From: Farysia itapuensis | Taxonomy: Eukaryota > Basidiomycota > Ustilaginomycetes > Ustilaginales > Ustilaginaceae | Assembly: GCA_023212645.1 (NCBI GenBank) | Contig: JALBYC010000028.1 | Coordinates: 62,001 to 126,000, forward strand | Direction: 5' to 3' | DNA length: 64,000 bases | Shown here: in pieces, positions 47,801 to 54,868 of the stretch | Layout of the letters: each line of letters begins with the position of its first letter | Numbering within the stretch: position 1 is the stretch's first letter | Translations under genes and position numbers: made by a program | The notes under the pieces: generated by a model | Databases searched by the model: none | What the model was told of the DNA's origin: nothing | What the model saw: only the letters and a program-made list of their open reading frames with translations

Positions 47801-47843
47801 CGGACGCGACTTCAAAAAATCCAAACGCACCAGACGAGAGTAG
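38847..47843 (+). CDS. UTP20: U3 snoRNP/SSU processome component Utp20
   Basis: 2998 residues in one 9-kb exon, slightly longer than yeast Utp20. The start reads MAPKGSRELSRKKADSKAAKV and, soon after, STRFRYASFNQRLKDVHL, matching the family's conserved N-terminus. The bulk is alpha-helical HEAT-like repeat with acidic insertions (DEEDTEDEDDEQVEPEQ near 320 and AEDEQRSQAEDDDD near 1980). The C-terminus is strongly basic (KQRKNLKNHQARKRRNESHLKKREA), as in Utp20/DRIM, and probably contacts pre-rRNA. The protein acts in the nucleolus on 18S rRNA maturation in the 90S pre-ribosome. Short direct repeats of (G)ACTCGGA lie 100-120 bases before the start. Convergent with eIF2A. Confidence 0.93.
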   Translation: MAPKGSRELSRKKADSKAAKVRKVQLDASGSRSNVKQKTLRQINQRSEKVSTRFRYASFNQRLKDVHLAPAAITASDSYRPYSGLEAPLAATSSAHVDDSEDENQESSLHVKTSFAQALEVWTELNLSNAFQDLYRQVKYISQSLPQLIHHRSTISSALSSCLSRPSQYLAWDAALDLLPRLAKDLGSEFMPIYSDSLRSAIHITTTTKATTNGDERAAAILVERGFQSAAWILKAISPIVVSKQASTTLEDEDDEMSDVRQDNAVEEEVDERTQRLVETWRVIRPYLGWKPISATREAVQNQEQDATKVEAEDEEDTEDEDDEQVEPEQTLSAPSAFTNTNLQRISPFTRRFASEAFAHLMRRTRDAQLRDVSTHILADLTTMLADEDKQEWYRKHADRRPSVLFSRGIAGIWVEACKSVDRRLHSKTVQLLSVLFHASTTSDADTETDVRHAHLTRLIVGRLTIMALNHASNATHFSPVLDLVSDQVESHRSRLLASLDSKTPASPIDFASLTESVEWLATAIGVRKGSRVNEAAKAPLFGLLLRLTPLFLHPVVQSAQGAGLRTSLVTLYSLCLPTGRIQDLIGPGIKLIEAVAPIPNAATSLEVVAQRQSLWPEFSGLVEALANPSLEWDGFKQFVLPSVLTSTAETVASPSTSSQSKDQAISLLERLDRLGQLQHVRTATPSPSLSRWSNLISAEIEARLQKLVLLFCGAGPSSKKISTAKVFADQATLEPLIPALRLATVLRVTSSERFIELITRLVTEGLLTDTFLSSEAEARQAYDKFIINPCLLISLALDSLANLEGEGRKKGSQIGDRLFSTPDTLKRVLRCASWHRGVLGSVGKLAMACKSSKSLALPSIADVFAQMAHAIMSSDPAIRLAALEILSLLEPASSTSGSLLGKVVEVEKTPLTVASIRDRNVRLRAVGRELGRQIAAYNAGDAARFRQRDELILRYTLASFKINLKPIWSEASKSIVDILASRHQTVGKTLLDTALAEIQAGRQIQTNELRAVPSLWTEGKRAASDHLVDADEVEPDRILRDDTDASELDNDKQFQDGILLARRKSARNCIEHARNSASSRNSSSLSTTLVDCIAKQTPDARLDLVNYRLQILLLFGELSTQVERYNSPFVEVFFRDAGPRNLAGVYVTPLDEEDEEVARDPVEMSLGKKDRQAQLTAYLNIFAKFKEPQYLHRATALHSYFLSLVASAEVAVQKVALDALLAWKDVAITPYGQKLKDLLGNETFRDTLTTFTLSNESGMVQPYHRPVLMPLVIRILFGALLSRRGNKTSGSGQKSRRGAVLAALADIKPEELVTLVDLMLAPFGDQVEERSGNQIFAFTQKQPIASTRRQAGFLTLLSDVVKQLGSNLVPYWGRLVGVTLNLTYHAHMEVTAAHTADEADESRKTLSARTSQARHVRQSGYKRLCDFFNKQQVATVFAWDLFMPALFAELISPRLADLKVESTQSPSALLELLHVWSGQAETLRLLGLYDNSVLPNVYAILEAPVVKPSAISCVLDIIERVLAAAALEDKEGVLAVPHMSDDTASQQSSILDLLVKPHVSAFLNSVTPLIEIVSSASGSAGSGAGRDELLRREILVLSKLSPFVTRPEDATHLLRVLLPMMRKSNHLVPEHTKTELLTIFERLLSLTPEFQDKNSSTFVDTYAMFSGLFSILRSLEAKKSLSAALARFADNDESLARVCGWCGQLNALSRRKMEERDFDQMFIAFDVINNTDTHITVQEWLPLVHNMLSCIRDPDELSVRSNANVALVKFVRQTAAESGDGAQESHPMMQLFVKAVWPGLKKAIRSKSELVRIDVLAVMSAAVSSLKEDPAMAELTGLLADGDHEANFFNNIHHIQIHRRTRAVRRLADQAALGEMKSKTIADILAPLLGHFLIKGSVQLTDHNLVTEVITTLGKLAAQLQWGAYNALLWQYLRLANEKGPAERVMVRTAMSILDNFHFSMDEEAELSAEGAEAEDEQRSQAEDDDDAARELKKEEAQRVKILDAVSGKLLPALMSYLETNDETEDSTRLPIAVGIVRVAQRLPVQQRRQQLTKLIRTLANILRSKSQETRDLTRETLCKVLAALGPSYLPEMLKEMRRSLMRGPQKAVMAFAVHSVLTHLMTSVDPPLNLLDEGTKDIIEIAVEDVFGGTADDRESIGNKTTYREVKHSKSMDTFEQVARVVASNRIADVLQPLRDILQQTEVPRAVRQVEEALRRISSGIPANPQFDSNRFLVLCATLIRRDAGFLQARKPELRTTSKNKSAALYNYSVFLKRKDVEEGPAQDHYSRNAHKFVSFGLEMLVTALRRERFDFKDEEVLAKLNSLVNLVGETAYASESSVLELSLRAIAQLVKVPVAQVEKALPVFIKQIFGVIHQYGSPQSDIVQTAFRTLTAILRECKQASLSETHLSGLVKLIAPDLEEPAVQNTLFGLLRAIVSRKFVVSEVYDTMDKVAEMLVTNQSHSVRDLCRSTYLQFLLDYPQGKQRLRNQLGFLAKNLAYEHESGRLSVLQITSAIFQKFGDELLQDYTEMFFVALAMMMANDGSDRCRKEAAQLMKKLLRTMSSSQQDKTVEMVRAWAQQERKVDLARVAIQIYGLMLESLPERSHVWAPQVLNIISRVLIDSAEELDNLETRPDVLEGDLELEWELVHHSLHTLGRLPESTLKSVDAIKTLNAVRGLLLYPHSWVRLAATRLLWDLYRLEEPREPISLKDDPLLSLSAMVETAKRLCLQLRSPQLDTELAVFGTATLVWIARSFALTPFEAVSPEVDTEPKSDTVAAGPNELEDVDAGGDADSDDQNDDGYDSSAMEDSEENEADLDAPRSILDDPLKWLVGRLSFQLRMCLSQRNRPSSGLQAENILQTFGMIASLLKPERTATILRFLLSPVIRIVESNFDEVIQKLALKLQGDVQAKVPVALFNATYSQLKRAQEHKRQERRTARLMRGIHHADVEAARKQRKNLKNHQARKRRNESHLKKREAGGSSGGRDFKKSKRTRRE

Positions 47844-47991
47844 CATTGGCCCCAGGCAGAATGAACACTGTTGATTTGATAGATAAATGCTAATGTAGTG
47901 AAGCATGTCAGTCCTTAAACCGGAGCGACTGTGTGCGTGCATGAAAAGGTGTGTGGGTGCGTGTGTCTATGAGAACAGAGGGAGTGTGGTT

Positions 47992-49890
47992 TTACTCGAG
48001 GGTAGAGAGCTCTTTACGAACTTCGTCTTCGGCGTGAATCTTGGCGAGTTGCATGGCTTCCAGACGCTCACCGCCAGCCTGACGCATTTTGAGTTCGTCG
48101 ATTGCTTTGAGTTTCTTGTTGAGATTGCGAATACGTTTTTCGATGTTGGCGGCGTTGGAGTTGCCACTGACTTCGGCGGCGCCTGCTGCCGCTGGTGCGG
48201 GAGGCTCCATTTCAGCCATCGAGACGGGGGCTGCTGGAGATGAACCGGCAGCGTCAGCCTGAGTAGCGTTCTTGTTCTGCTTGCCGCCCTTTTTCTTGCC
48301 ACCTGAAGCGTTGGTGCCGTTGGCGTTCTGGTTGCGTGGAGCAGACCCGGGTGCGCCGGGAACACCTCGTTTGCGATTGCCCGTACCAGGCGCTTGGTAG
48401 GAGCCGCCGTTCTGTTGGCTACGCTCGGGCGCCTCAACACCGGAACCTCCTTCGTCGACACGCTTGAAGATGTCGGGAGTTCCCGTGCCACGTGCTCCCG
48501 GTGGCCTGTAAGTTCCAGTGGGTCGCTTTGTGGCAGCTTTGATGGCGAGATATTCCGCGGCAGGTGGCGATGGCGCTGGTGCGGCGGGGATCTGCGCAGG
48601 GAATGCGACGAGTCCATCGTTGGAACTTGGTCGCCACCCAGCCTGGTACAATTCGTTGATCATATCGACATGGACCAACTCGCCGGTGCAATGCCAGATC
48701 TTGACGCCATTCTCAACACGCAAGCGCGGACTCAGCGTGGCTGTGAGCAGAAAGTGGCCGTCGGGTGACCACTGACAGACACTGCTGTTGCTGGCGTCCA
48801 TCGAGTACACTTTGCCATTGGCAATATTCTCGCGGTCCCAAACGTCGACGGTACCGGAAAGGTTGCCAAAGCCGGCGATGCAGAACAGACGCCCTTGCGG
48901 GTTGAACGAGACAAAGTTTCGAGGTTGCGTGCCCAATTCAGCAATGACGTTGACTTTGTGGCTGAAGAGCACCGCTTTGGCTGGCATGTAGCCGTACAGT
49001 ACCACGAACTCCTTAGAGTTGGGGTTCCATTCAAAGTCGTGAATCGGGCCATCTTTGTCGAGGGCTACGCGACAGTCAAAATCGCCGCGGACCGACATGA
49101 GGTACAGGTTGGTCTCTCCGTAGTACGATTTGCCTGTCTTGTCGTGATCGGTCGATGTCATGAAGAGTAGTGCTGTGCCAGCCTTGTTCCACTTAATCTG
49201 AATCTTGTCTGCTTTGAAAAACGTCTTTTGGCAGACTGGCGAGGGGCTTGTTTCCGGAGTGGGGACAAAGGAGGGCAATGCGTATACTCTCACCGAGGCG
49301 GGCGCACCATTCTTTTCGCCACAAAAGACAGCCACACTGGGTTTATCGCCGGGTCCGACCTCGAAACTAGTCATGCCTTCAAGCCTCAATCTGCCAATGA
49401 CACCCTTTTCGGCGATCGCATTTGCTTCGTACACTTGCAGCTCGGTCGACACTTGACGAACGCAGTACTGCTCGTTGGCCGTGAACTGGAAAAAGCAACC
49501 CTCTGCTGACTTGCGTTCGAAGGCGGCAACTTCTCGCCCTGACTCAGTGTCCCAAATCTTGAGGTTACGTGCATTGCTGCCGTCTTCGAGCTTGGACGGG
49601 CGTTCCCATGTGCTCACGAAGCCTCCCTTGGGCGAGAATTGCAGGTCTACCACGCGTGGTACGGGAAGGTCAAGCTTGACCTTTGATAATGATGCCTGTC
49701 GGGTGTCTACGAGCCGGGTAAAGTCGTCCATGGCAGCAGCAAATGTGCTCCCATCAGGGCTGTATTGGAACACACGTGTCGTGCCCTGTACTTCGTCCAG
49801 TCCGTCAACCGACGTATAGCTGGGCGATCCGGTGTTGAGACCGATAGATTTGGAGGCACGATAGGCCCATTGTGTTGCAGCTTCTGACAT
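47992..49890 (-). CDS. Eukaryotic translation initiation factor 2A
   Basis: 632 residues from ATG at 49890 (MSEAATQWAYRASKSIGL). The N-terminal two thirds form the eIF2A-type WD40-like beta-propeller, with FQYSPDGSTFAAAMDD, PRVVDLQFSPKGGFVSTWERP, WNKAGTALLFMTSTDHDKTGKSYYGETNLYLM, PIHDFEWNPNSKEFVVLYGYMPAKA, FGNLSGTVDVWDRE and CQWSPDGHFLLTATLSPRLRVENG. The family feature RVENGVKIWHCTG is intact. A Gly/Pro/Asn-rich linker with KRPTGTYRPPGARG leads to a C-terminal coiled coil (IRNLNKKLKAIDELKMRQAGGERL). eIF2A can deliver initiator tRNA without GTP and serves selected mRNAs; it is not the eIF2 alpha subunit. Divergent from the dynein gene across 247 bases. Confidence 0.94.
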   Translation of the reverse strand: MSEAATQWAYRASKSIGLNTGSPSYTSVDGLDEVQGTTRVFQYSPDGSTFAAAMDDFTRLVDTRQASLSKVKLDLPVPRVVDLQFSPKGGFVSTWERPSKLEDGSNARNLKIWDTESGREVAAFERKSAEGCFFQFTANEQYCVRQVSTELQVYEANAIAEKGVIGRLRLEGMTSFEVGPGDKPSVAVFCGEKNGAPASVRVYALPSFVPTPETSPSPVCQKTFFKADKIQIKWNKAGTALLFMTSTDHDKTGKSYYGETNLYLMSVRGDFDCRVALDKDGPIHDFEWNPNSKEFVVLYGYMPAKAVLFSHKVNVIAELGTQPRNFVSFNPQGRLFCIAGFGNLSGTVDVWDRENIANGKVYSMDASNSSVCQWSPDGHFLLTATLSPRLRVENGVKIWHCTGELVHVDMINELYQAGWRPSSNDGLVAFPAQIPAAPAPSPPAAEYLAIKAATKRPTGTYRPPGARGTGTPDIFKRVDEGGSGVEAPERSQQNGGSYQAPGTGNRKRGVPGAPGSAPRNQNANGTNASGGKKKGGKQNKNATQADAAGSSPAAPVSMAEMEPPAPAAAGAAEVSGNSNAANIEKRIRNLNKKLKAIDELKMRQAGGERLEAMQLAKIHAEDEVRKELSTLE

Positions 49891-50137
49891 GGCGTTGCGA
49901 CTGATGGAGAAGAGGAGAAAGGGAACACTTTTGTCACCAACTTCTTCCAAACCGCTCGCAGGCTTGCACATCACGTGCCAGATGCGCTGACAATTTCTGA
50001 CAAATTGTCATGTTAGAGTGCGAGACCGAGACCAACACCTTAACACCTTGCACCTTGCACCTTGCGAGTCACGAGTGTCTCTTTCAGGCAAACTGACGCG
50101 CAGCAACCGCCACCACCACCAGCAACCCGCTCCAAGC
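49891..50137. promoter_or_regulatory. Divergent promoter, eIF2A / dynein part 2
   Basis: Contains a perfect 8-bp inverted repeat GACAATTT/AAATTGTC (49989-49996 and 50002-50009, 5-base loop), immediately followed by TGTTAGAGT at 50011-50019, then three exact tandem copies of CACCTTG at 50044-50064. The first half of the inverted repeat also precedes TGTTAGAGT near 21511. Confidence 0.5.
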
Positions 50138-53100
50138 ATGGACGCAGTCAAGGTAGATGGCGCACGTAAAGCTCCAGGAGACTGGTCCGCAGAAGCGTGC
50201 CGGACCGTTGCTCTAGAGCTTACCAATGCGCTCGACTTGGGTCCCCATCGTCACGTTGTCGTCGAGGCGCTCGTCTTTATCCACTTCTCCATCTACAACT
50301 TTGCAGAACGATTGCGGCGACGCCAAGGCAGACGCTATCATCAGTCTCCGCGTCATCTGCTCAGCTTTATCGAGTACTATGTACAGGTGTCCCAGCAGAA
50401 ACGCGACGAGCTTGAAGATCAACAACGCTTCCTGCTCGTTGGTCTAGACAAACTCAAGTCGACCGTGGACCAGGTGGAAGAGTTGCAGAAAAGTCTGGCC
50501 GTCAAGCGCAATCAGCTCGAAGCAAAAAACGCACAAGCCAACGAGAAATTGCAGAGCATGGTCAAAGATCAGCAAGAGGCTGAGCAAAAACGCGCTGCGT
50601 CTATCGAGATCCAAGCAGCACTGGCCGAGCAAGAGACCGAGATTGGCGAAAGAAGAGAAGTCGTCATGGCCGACCTTGCTGATGCTGAGCCTGCCGTCGA
50701 AGAAGCTCAAGCAGCAGTAAGCAACATCAAGAAGCAACACCTCACCGAAGTCAGATCTATGGGTAATCCGCCACTACCCGTTAAAAACGCCATGGAGTCC
50801 GTCTGCATTATCCTCGGTCACAAGATAGACAGTTGGAAGACCGTCCAGGGCATCATTCGACGTGATGATTTCATTGCCTCGATCGTCAACTTTGACACTG
50901 ACCGCCAAATGACTCGACAGATACGCGAAAAGATGATCAGAGACTATATCTCGAAAGCAGACTATAACTTCGAAGTCATCAACCGCGCAAGTAAAGCCTG
51001 TGGTCCTCTGGCCAAATGGGTTATTGCCCAAGTCCGTTTTTCAGAAATCTTGGACAAGGTCGGACCGCTGCGTCAAGAAGTTGAATCCCTAGAGCAGCAA
51101 GCTGAGGACACCAAGGTTCAAGCCGTCGAAATCGTCGACATGATAGCCGAGCTCGAGTCAAGTATTGCGAGATACAAGGAAGAGTACGCCGCCCTGATCA
51201 GCGAAACGCAGGCCATCAAGTCTGAAATGGAACGCGTTCAGAGTCGTGTCTCGCGAAGCATGCAACTTCTCGAGAGTCTCTCTTCCGAGAAGATGCGCTG
51301 GGAGACAGGCAGTCTCACCTTTGACCAACAGATGAGCACCATCGTAGGCGATGCTCTACTGTCTGCCGCCATGCTTGCCTATGCGGGCTTCTTTGATCAG
51401 CAGTACCGAGAATCAATGTGGTCGTACTGGAGTATGCATCTACGAGAAGCCGGCATCAAATTCAAACCTGAGCTGTCCTTTTCCGACTACTTGTCGACAG
51501 CCGACGAGAGGCTGGAATGGCAAGCCAAATCACTGCCAGCTGACACTTTATGCACCGAGAACGCCATTATGCTCAAGCGATGGAATCGCTATCCACTAAT
51601 CATCGATCCTTCTGGCCAAGCGGTTTCCTTTCTGCTGAATGAGTACAAGGCGCAGAAGCTCACGGTATCCAGCTTCCTTGACGACGCGTTTCCAAAAGCT
51701 CTAGAGAGCTCACTCCGATTTGGTAATCCGCTACTTATCCAGGATGTCGAGTACCTTGACCCTATTCTTAACCCGGTGCTCAACAAGGAGCTGCGCAGAA
51801 CCGGGGGCCGCGTCCTCATACGTCTTGGAAGTCAAGACATTGATTTCTCACCTTCTTTCAACATGTTTCTGACTACGCGCGATCCTTCTGTTGAGTTTAC
51901 GCCAGACATTTGCAGCCGTGTCACTTTTGTCAATTTCACCATGACGCGCGGCAGTCTCCAGAGTCAATCCCTTGATCAGGTACTCAAAGTCGAACGTCCA
52001 GACACGGACAAGAAACGAACGGATCTCATGAAGCTGCAAGGAGAATTCCGCCTAAGGCTTCGTCACCTCGAACGCTCGCTTTTGACCGCGCTGAACGAGT
52101 CCAAGGGCAACATTCTCGACGACGACAAGGTCATCGACACGCTAGAGACGCTGAAGCGCGAAGCGGCAGAAGTCACTTCCAAAGTCGAGGAGACCGATGC
52201 AATCATGCAGGAAGTGGAGCAAGTCACTGCCGAGTACGCACCGCTAGCCAAAGCTTGCAGCTCAGTATTCTTTGTCCTGGACCAGCTCAATCTCATCTCT
52301 CACTTCTATCAATTCTCTTTGCGTTTCTTTCTCGACATCTTCGACTATATCCTGCGTCGAAACCCCCATCTGGACGGCATTACAGACCACAAGCAGCGTT
52401 TGGACATTCTAATGCGTGATCTCTTCCTTGTCGTTTTTCAACGCACGAGCAAGGCATTGGCACACCACGATCATATCATGCTAGCGATGCTACTGGCTCA
52501 GATCAAGGCTCGAGAAGAAGGCCATGCGGACGTACTCGACAGTCATGAGTACGAATTCTTGCTGGAAGGCGGAATGGCCAGTGCGTCTACCGTAAACACT
52601 TCAGCGAAACTGAACCGACGCGGAGGCAATGGAGAGATCGAAGCCATGCTCGATCATGATCAGCTTCTGCGTGTTGAAGCATTCAAGCGTCTTCCGTTCT
52701 TCCGAAAGATCGACGAGCACATGGAGAACAATGCGGACGAGTGGCAACGCTTTCTTCTTGCCAGCAATCCCGAAGTCAACGTGCCAACATTCTGGGATCA
52801 AACCAACGAGCTGAAAGATTTGATCAGAAAGATGCTTGTGATCAAGTGCCTCCGTTCCGACCGTATCATTCAGGCGATGACTGCTTTCACCGTGCGCATC
52901 TTTGGCGAGGACGTACTGACCGACCCGGGATACGACTTGGGCAAGATTGTAGCTGAAGAGGTGGACGCCAATACGCCAATCACTTTGTGCTCGGTCCCTG
53001 GGTATGACGCGAGCTACCGCGTTGAGAATCTGGTCAAGCTGGTAGCTGCTAGGTGCACTCCCGTAGCCATGGGCTCACAAGAAGGCTTTGCCCTCGCCGA

Positions 53101-54829
53101 TCATGCCATTACATCAGCAGCTAGGACTGGCAACTGGGTGCTTCTCAAGAATGTGCATTTGGCTCCGAGCTGGCTTTCTCAACTGGAGAAAAAGATGCAT
53201 AGCCTCAGCCCAAATCGCAACTTTCGCCTGTTCCTGACGTGCGAGACGTCGCCCTCGATCCCTGTCAACTTCCTGCGAGCATCTCGGGTGCTAATGAACG
53301 AGCCTCCTCCGGGCATTCGAGCGAGTATGTTGGACAGCCTTAGGAGCATTGCGCCGTCACGGCTTCAACGAGGGCCAGCAGAGACGCCGCGTTTGTTCTT
53401 CCTGCTGGCCTTCTTCCACGCCACCCTGACAGAGCGATTGCGATACACGCCGTTGGGCTGGTCTAAGCCGTTCGAGTTCAACGACTCGGATGCTGAAACG
53501 GCGCTCAACACTGTGGAAGGGTGGGTGGCTCAGGTGGCAAAAGGCAGGTCCAATATCGACCCAGCACAACTGCCCTGGGATGCTATCCGCTCGTTGCTCA
53601 AACAGAGTGTTTACGGCGGCAAAATTGACAATGTGCCGGACCAGACGTTGCTGGATTCCTTTGTCGATGAACTGTTCTGTCCCGCAGCGTACGATGTGGA
53701 CTTCCAGCTCGTCAAGGACAGTACCAACCCGCTTGTTGCTCCCGAGGGTACCAAGATGGACACGTTTTTGACATGGGTTCAGGCCTTGCCGGAGCACCAG
53801 CCTCCGCAGTGGTTGGCGCTGCCGCCTAGTGCTGAGAAAGTGATTGCGGCAGCGCAGGGCAATGTTCTGCTCAACAAGCTAGTCAAGATGAAGCAACTAG
53901 CTGATGACGATGACGACGAGTCTGTTAGCAGTGGCAGTGCCGCCGTACCTTCGGCAGCCTCTACAGCAGTCGCTGTGAGTACGGCGGATGGGTCGACGTC
54001 CACATCGGTGCAGCCAGCTTGGATGAAAGCTTTGGGTGCCAATGCGGTCAAGTGGCTTTCGGCTTTGCCAGACAGGGTGCCGGAGTTGCGCGCAGATACT
54101 GATTCGATCAGCGATCCACTCTATCGCTTCTGGGCTCGCGAGCACCGCACCGGTGCGGCCCTGCTCAAGACGGTGCGCGAGGATCTGATCGAGGTGGTAG
54201 CCGTTTGCGACGGCTCCTCCCGACAGACGAACCACAACCGTGCGCTGCTCACAGACTTGGCCAAAGCCGTGGTCCCCGCGTCTTGGCGTCGTTATTCAGT
54301 TCCCAAAGCCATGACGCTTGGCGAATGGATGCTTGACTTTTCCTCGCGCCTAGATCAGCTGGAAGCGGTGACTAAAGAGGATCGATTCGACATGTTTGAA
54401 GTCATGCTCGGGCTCTTGTTCGCTCCAGGGGCCTATCTGACGGCAACACGGCAGAGTGTAGCCCATGCTTCACGTGTGTCCCTGGAGAACCTGATGCTGG
54501 AACTCCAGCTGAACGACTCGCGCGCTGGGCTGGATGCAGATAAGTTCGCACTTCGAGGTCTCAAGTTGCAAGGCGCACGTTGGAACGCCGAAAGCAAGCA
54601 GATGGAGCTCAACGACGGCGCTGTTACCAACCTTGGTCTCACCAGTCTGGTATGGAACGAAGTAACGCCGCATCATCGAGTGAACGGCAGCGTCGCGGGC
54701 AAAGTGCCCATTAGCGTCTACCTCAACGAAGACCGCAGCCTGGCGCTGTTCGCGGCACATATCAGCGCGGAGCCTGGCTTGTCGGCTTCCACCATCGCGC
54801 AACGGGCTGTTGCTCTACGCGCCTCTTGA
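50138..54829 (+). CDS. dyn2: Cytoplasmic dynein heavy chain, C-terminal half (dyn2-type, split gene)
   Basis: 1563 residues from ATG at 50138. The protein begins at the end of AAA4 (VVEALVFIHFSIYNFAERLRRRQGRRYHQSPRHLLSFI), then stalk coiled coil 1 (about 85-200, DQVEELQKSLAVKRNQLEAKN), the microtubule-binding domain from about 205 (EVRSMGNPPLPVKNAMESV...IIRRDDFIASIVNFD) and returning coil 2 to about 400. AAA5 (NRYPLIIDPSGQAVSFL), AAA6 (PITLCSVPGYDASYRVENL) and the C-terminal domain follow. It has no tail, linker, or AAA1-AAA3; these would be about 2,500-3,000 residues, and the upstream neighbour is eIF2A on the other strand, so nothing here supplies them. In Ustilago maydis the motor is split into Dyn1 and Dyn2, which assemble together; this matches Dyn2. 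A Ser/Ala/Asp-rich insert (DDDDDESVSSGSAAVPSAAS) lies near residue 1265. Confidence 0.95.
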   Translation: MDAVKVDGARKAPGDWSAEACRTVALELTNALDLGPHRHVVVEALVFIHFSIYNFAERLRRRQGRRYHQSPRHLLSFIEYYVQVSQQKRDELEDQQRFLLVGLDKLKSTVDQVEELQKSLAVKRNQLEAKNAQANEKLQSMVKDQQEAEQKRAASIEIQAALAEQETEIGERREVVMADLADAEPAVEEAQAAVSNIKKQHLTEVRSMGNPPLPVKNAMESVCIILGHKIDSWKTVQGIIRRDDFIASIVNFDTDRQMTRQIREKMIRDYISKADYNFEVINRASKACGPLAKWVIAQVRFSEILDKVGPLRQEVESLEQQAEDTKVQAVEIVDMIAELESSIARYKEEYAALISETQAIKSEMERVQSRVSRSMQLLESLSSEKMRWETGSLTFDQQMSTIVGDALLSAAMLAYAGFFDQQYRESMWSYWSMHLREAGIKFKPELSFSDYLSTADERLEWQAKSLPADTLCTENAIMLKRWNRYPLIIDPSGQAVSFLLNEYKAQKLTVSSFLDDAFPKALESSLRFGNPLLIQDVEYLDPILNPVLNKELRRTGGRVLIRLGSQDIDFSPSFNMFLTTRDPSVEFTPDICSRVTFVNFTMTRGSLQSQSLDQVLKVERPDTDKKRTDLMKLQGEFRLRLRHLERSLLTALNESKGNILDDDKVIDTLETLKREAAEVTSKVEETDAIMQEVEQVTAEYAPLAKACSSVFFVLDQLNLISHFYQFSLRFFLDIFDYILRRNPHLDGITDHKQRLDILMRDLFLVVFQRTSKALAHHDHIMLAMLLAQIKAREEGHADVLDSHEYEFLLEGGMASASTVNTSAKLNRRGGNGEIEAMLDHDQLLRVEAFKRLPFFRKIDEHMENNADEWQRFLLASNPEVNVPTFWDQTNELKDLIRKMLVIKCLRSDRIIQAMTAFTVRIFGEDVLTDPGYDLGKIVAEEVDANTPITLCSVPGYDASYRVENLVKLVAARCTPVAMGSQEGFALADHAITSAARTGNWVLLKNVHLAPSWLSQLEKKMHSLSPNRNFRLFLTCETSPSIPVNFLRASRVLMNEPPPGIRASMLDSLRSIAPSRLQRGPAETPRLFFLLAFFHATLTERLRYTPLGWSKPFEFNDSDAETALNTVEGWVAQVAKGRSNIDPAQLPWDAIRSLLKQSVYGGKIDNVPDQTLLDSFVDELFCPAAYDVDFQLVKDSTNPLVAPEGTKMDTFLTWVQALPEHQPPQWLALPPSAEKVIAAAQGNVLLNKLVKMKQLADDDDDESVSSGSAAVPSAASTAVAVSTADGSTSTSVQPAWMKALGANAVKWLSALPDRVPELRADTDSISDPLYRFWAREHRTGAALLKTVREDLIEVVAVCDGSSRQTNHNRALLTDLAKAVVPASWRRYSVPKAMTLGEWMLDFSSRLDQLEAVTKEDRFDMFEVMLGLLFAPGAYLTATRQSVAHASRVSLENLMLELQLNDSRAGLDADKFALRGLKLQGARWNAESKQMELNDGAVTNLGLTSLVWNEVTPHHRVNGSVAGKVPISVYLNEDRSLALFAAHISAEPGLSASTIAQRAVALRAS

Positions 54830-54868
54830 TCGTGTAACACGGGTATACAATTTCATATGGTACTACGA

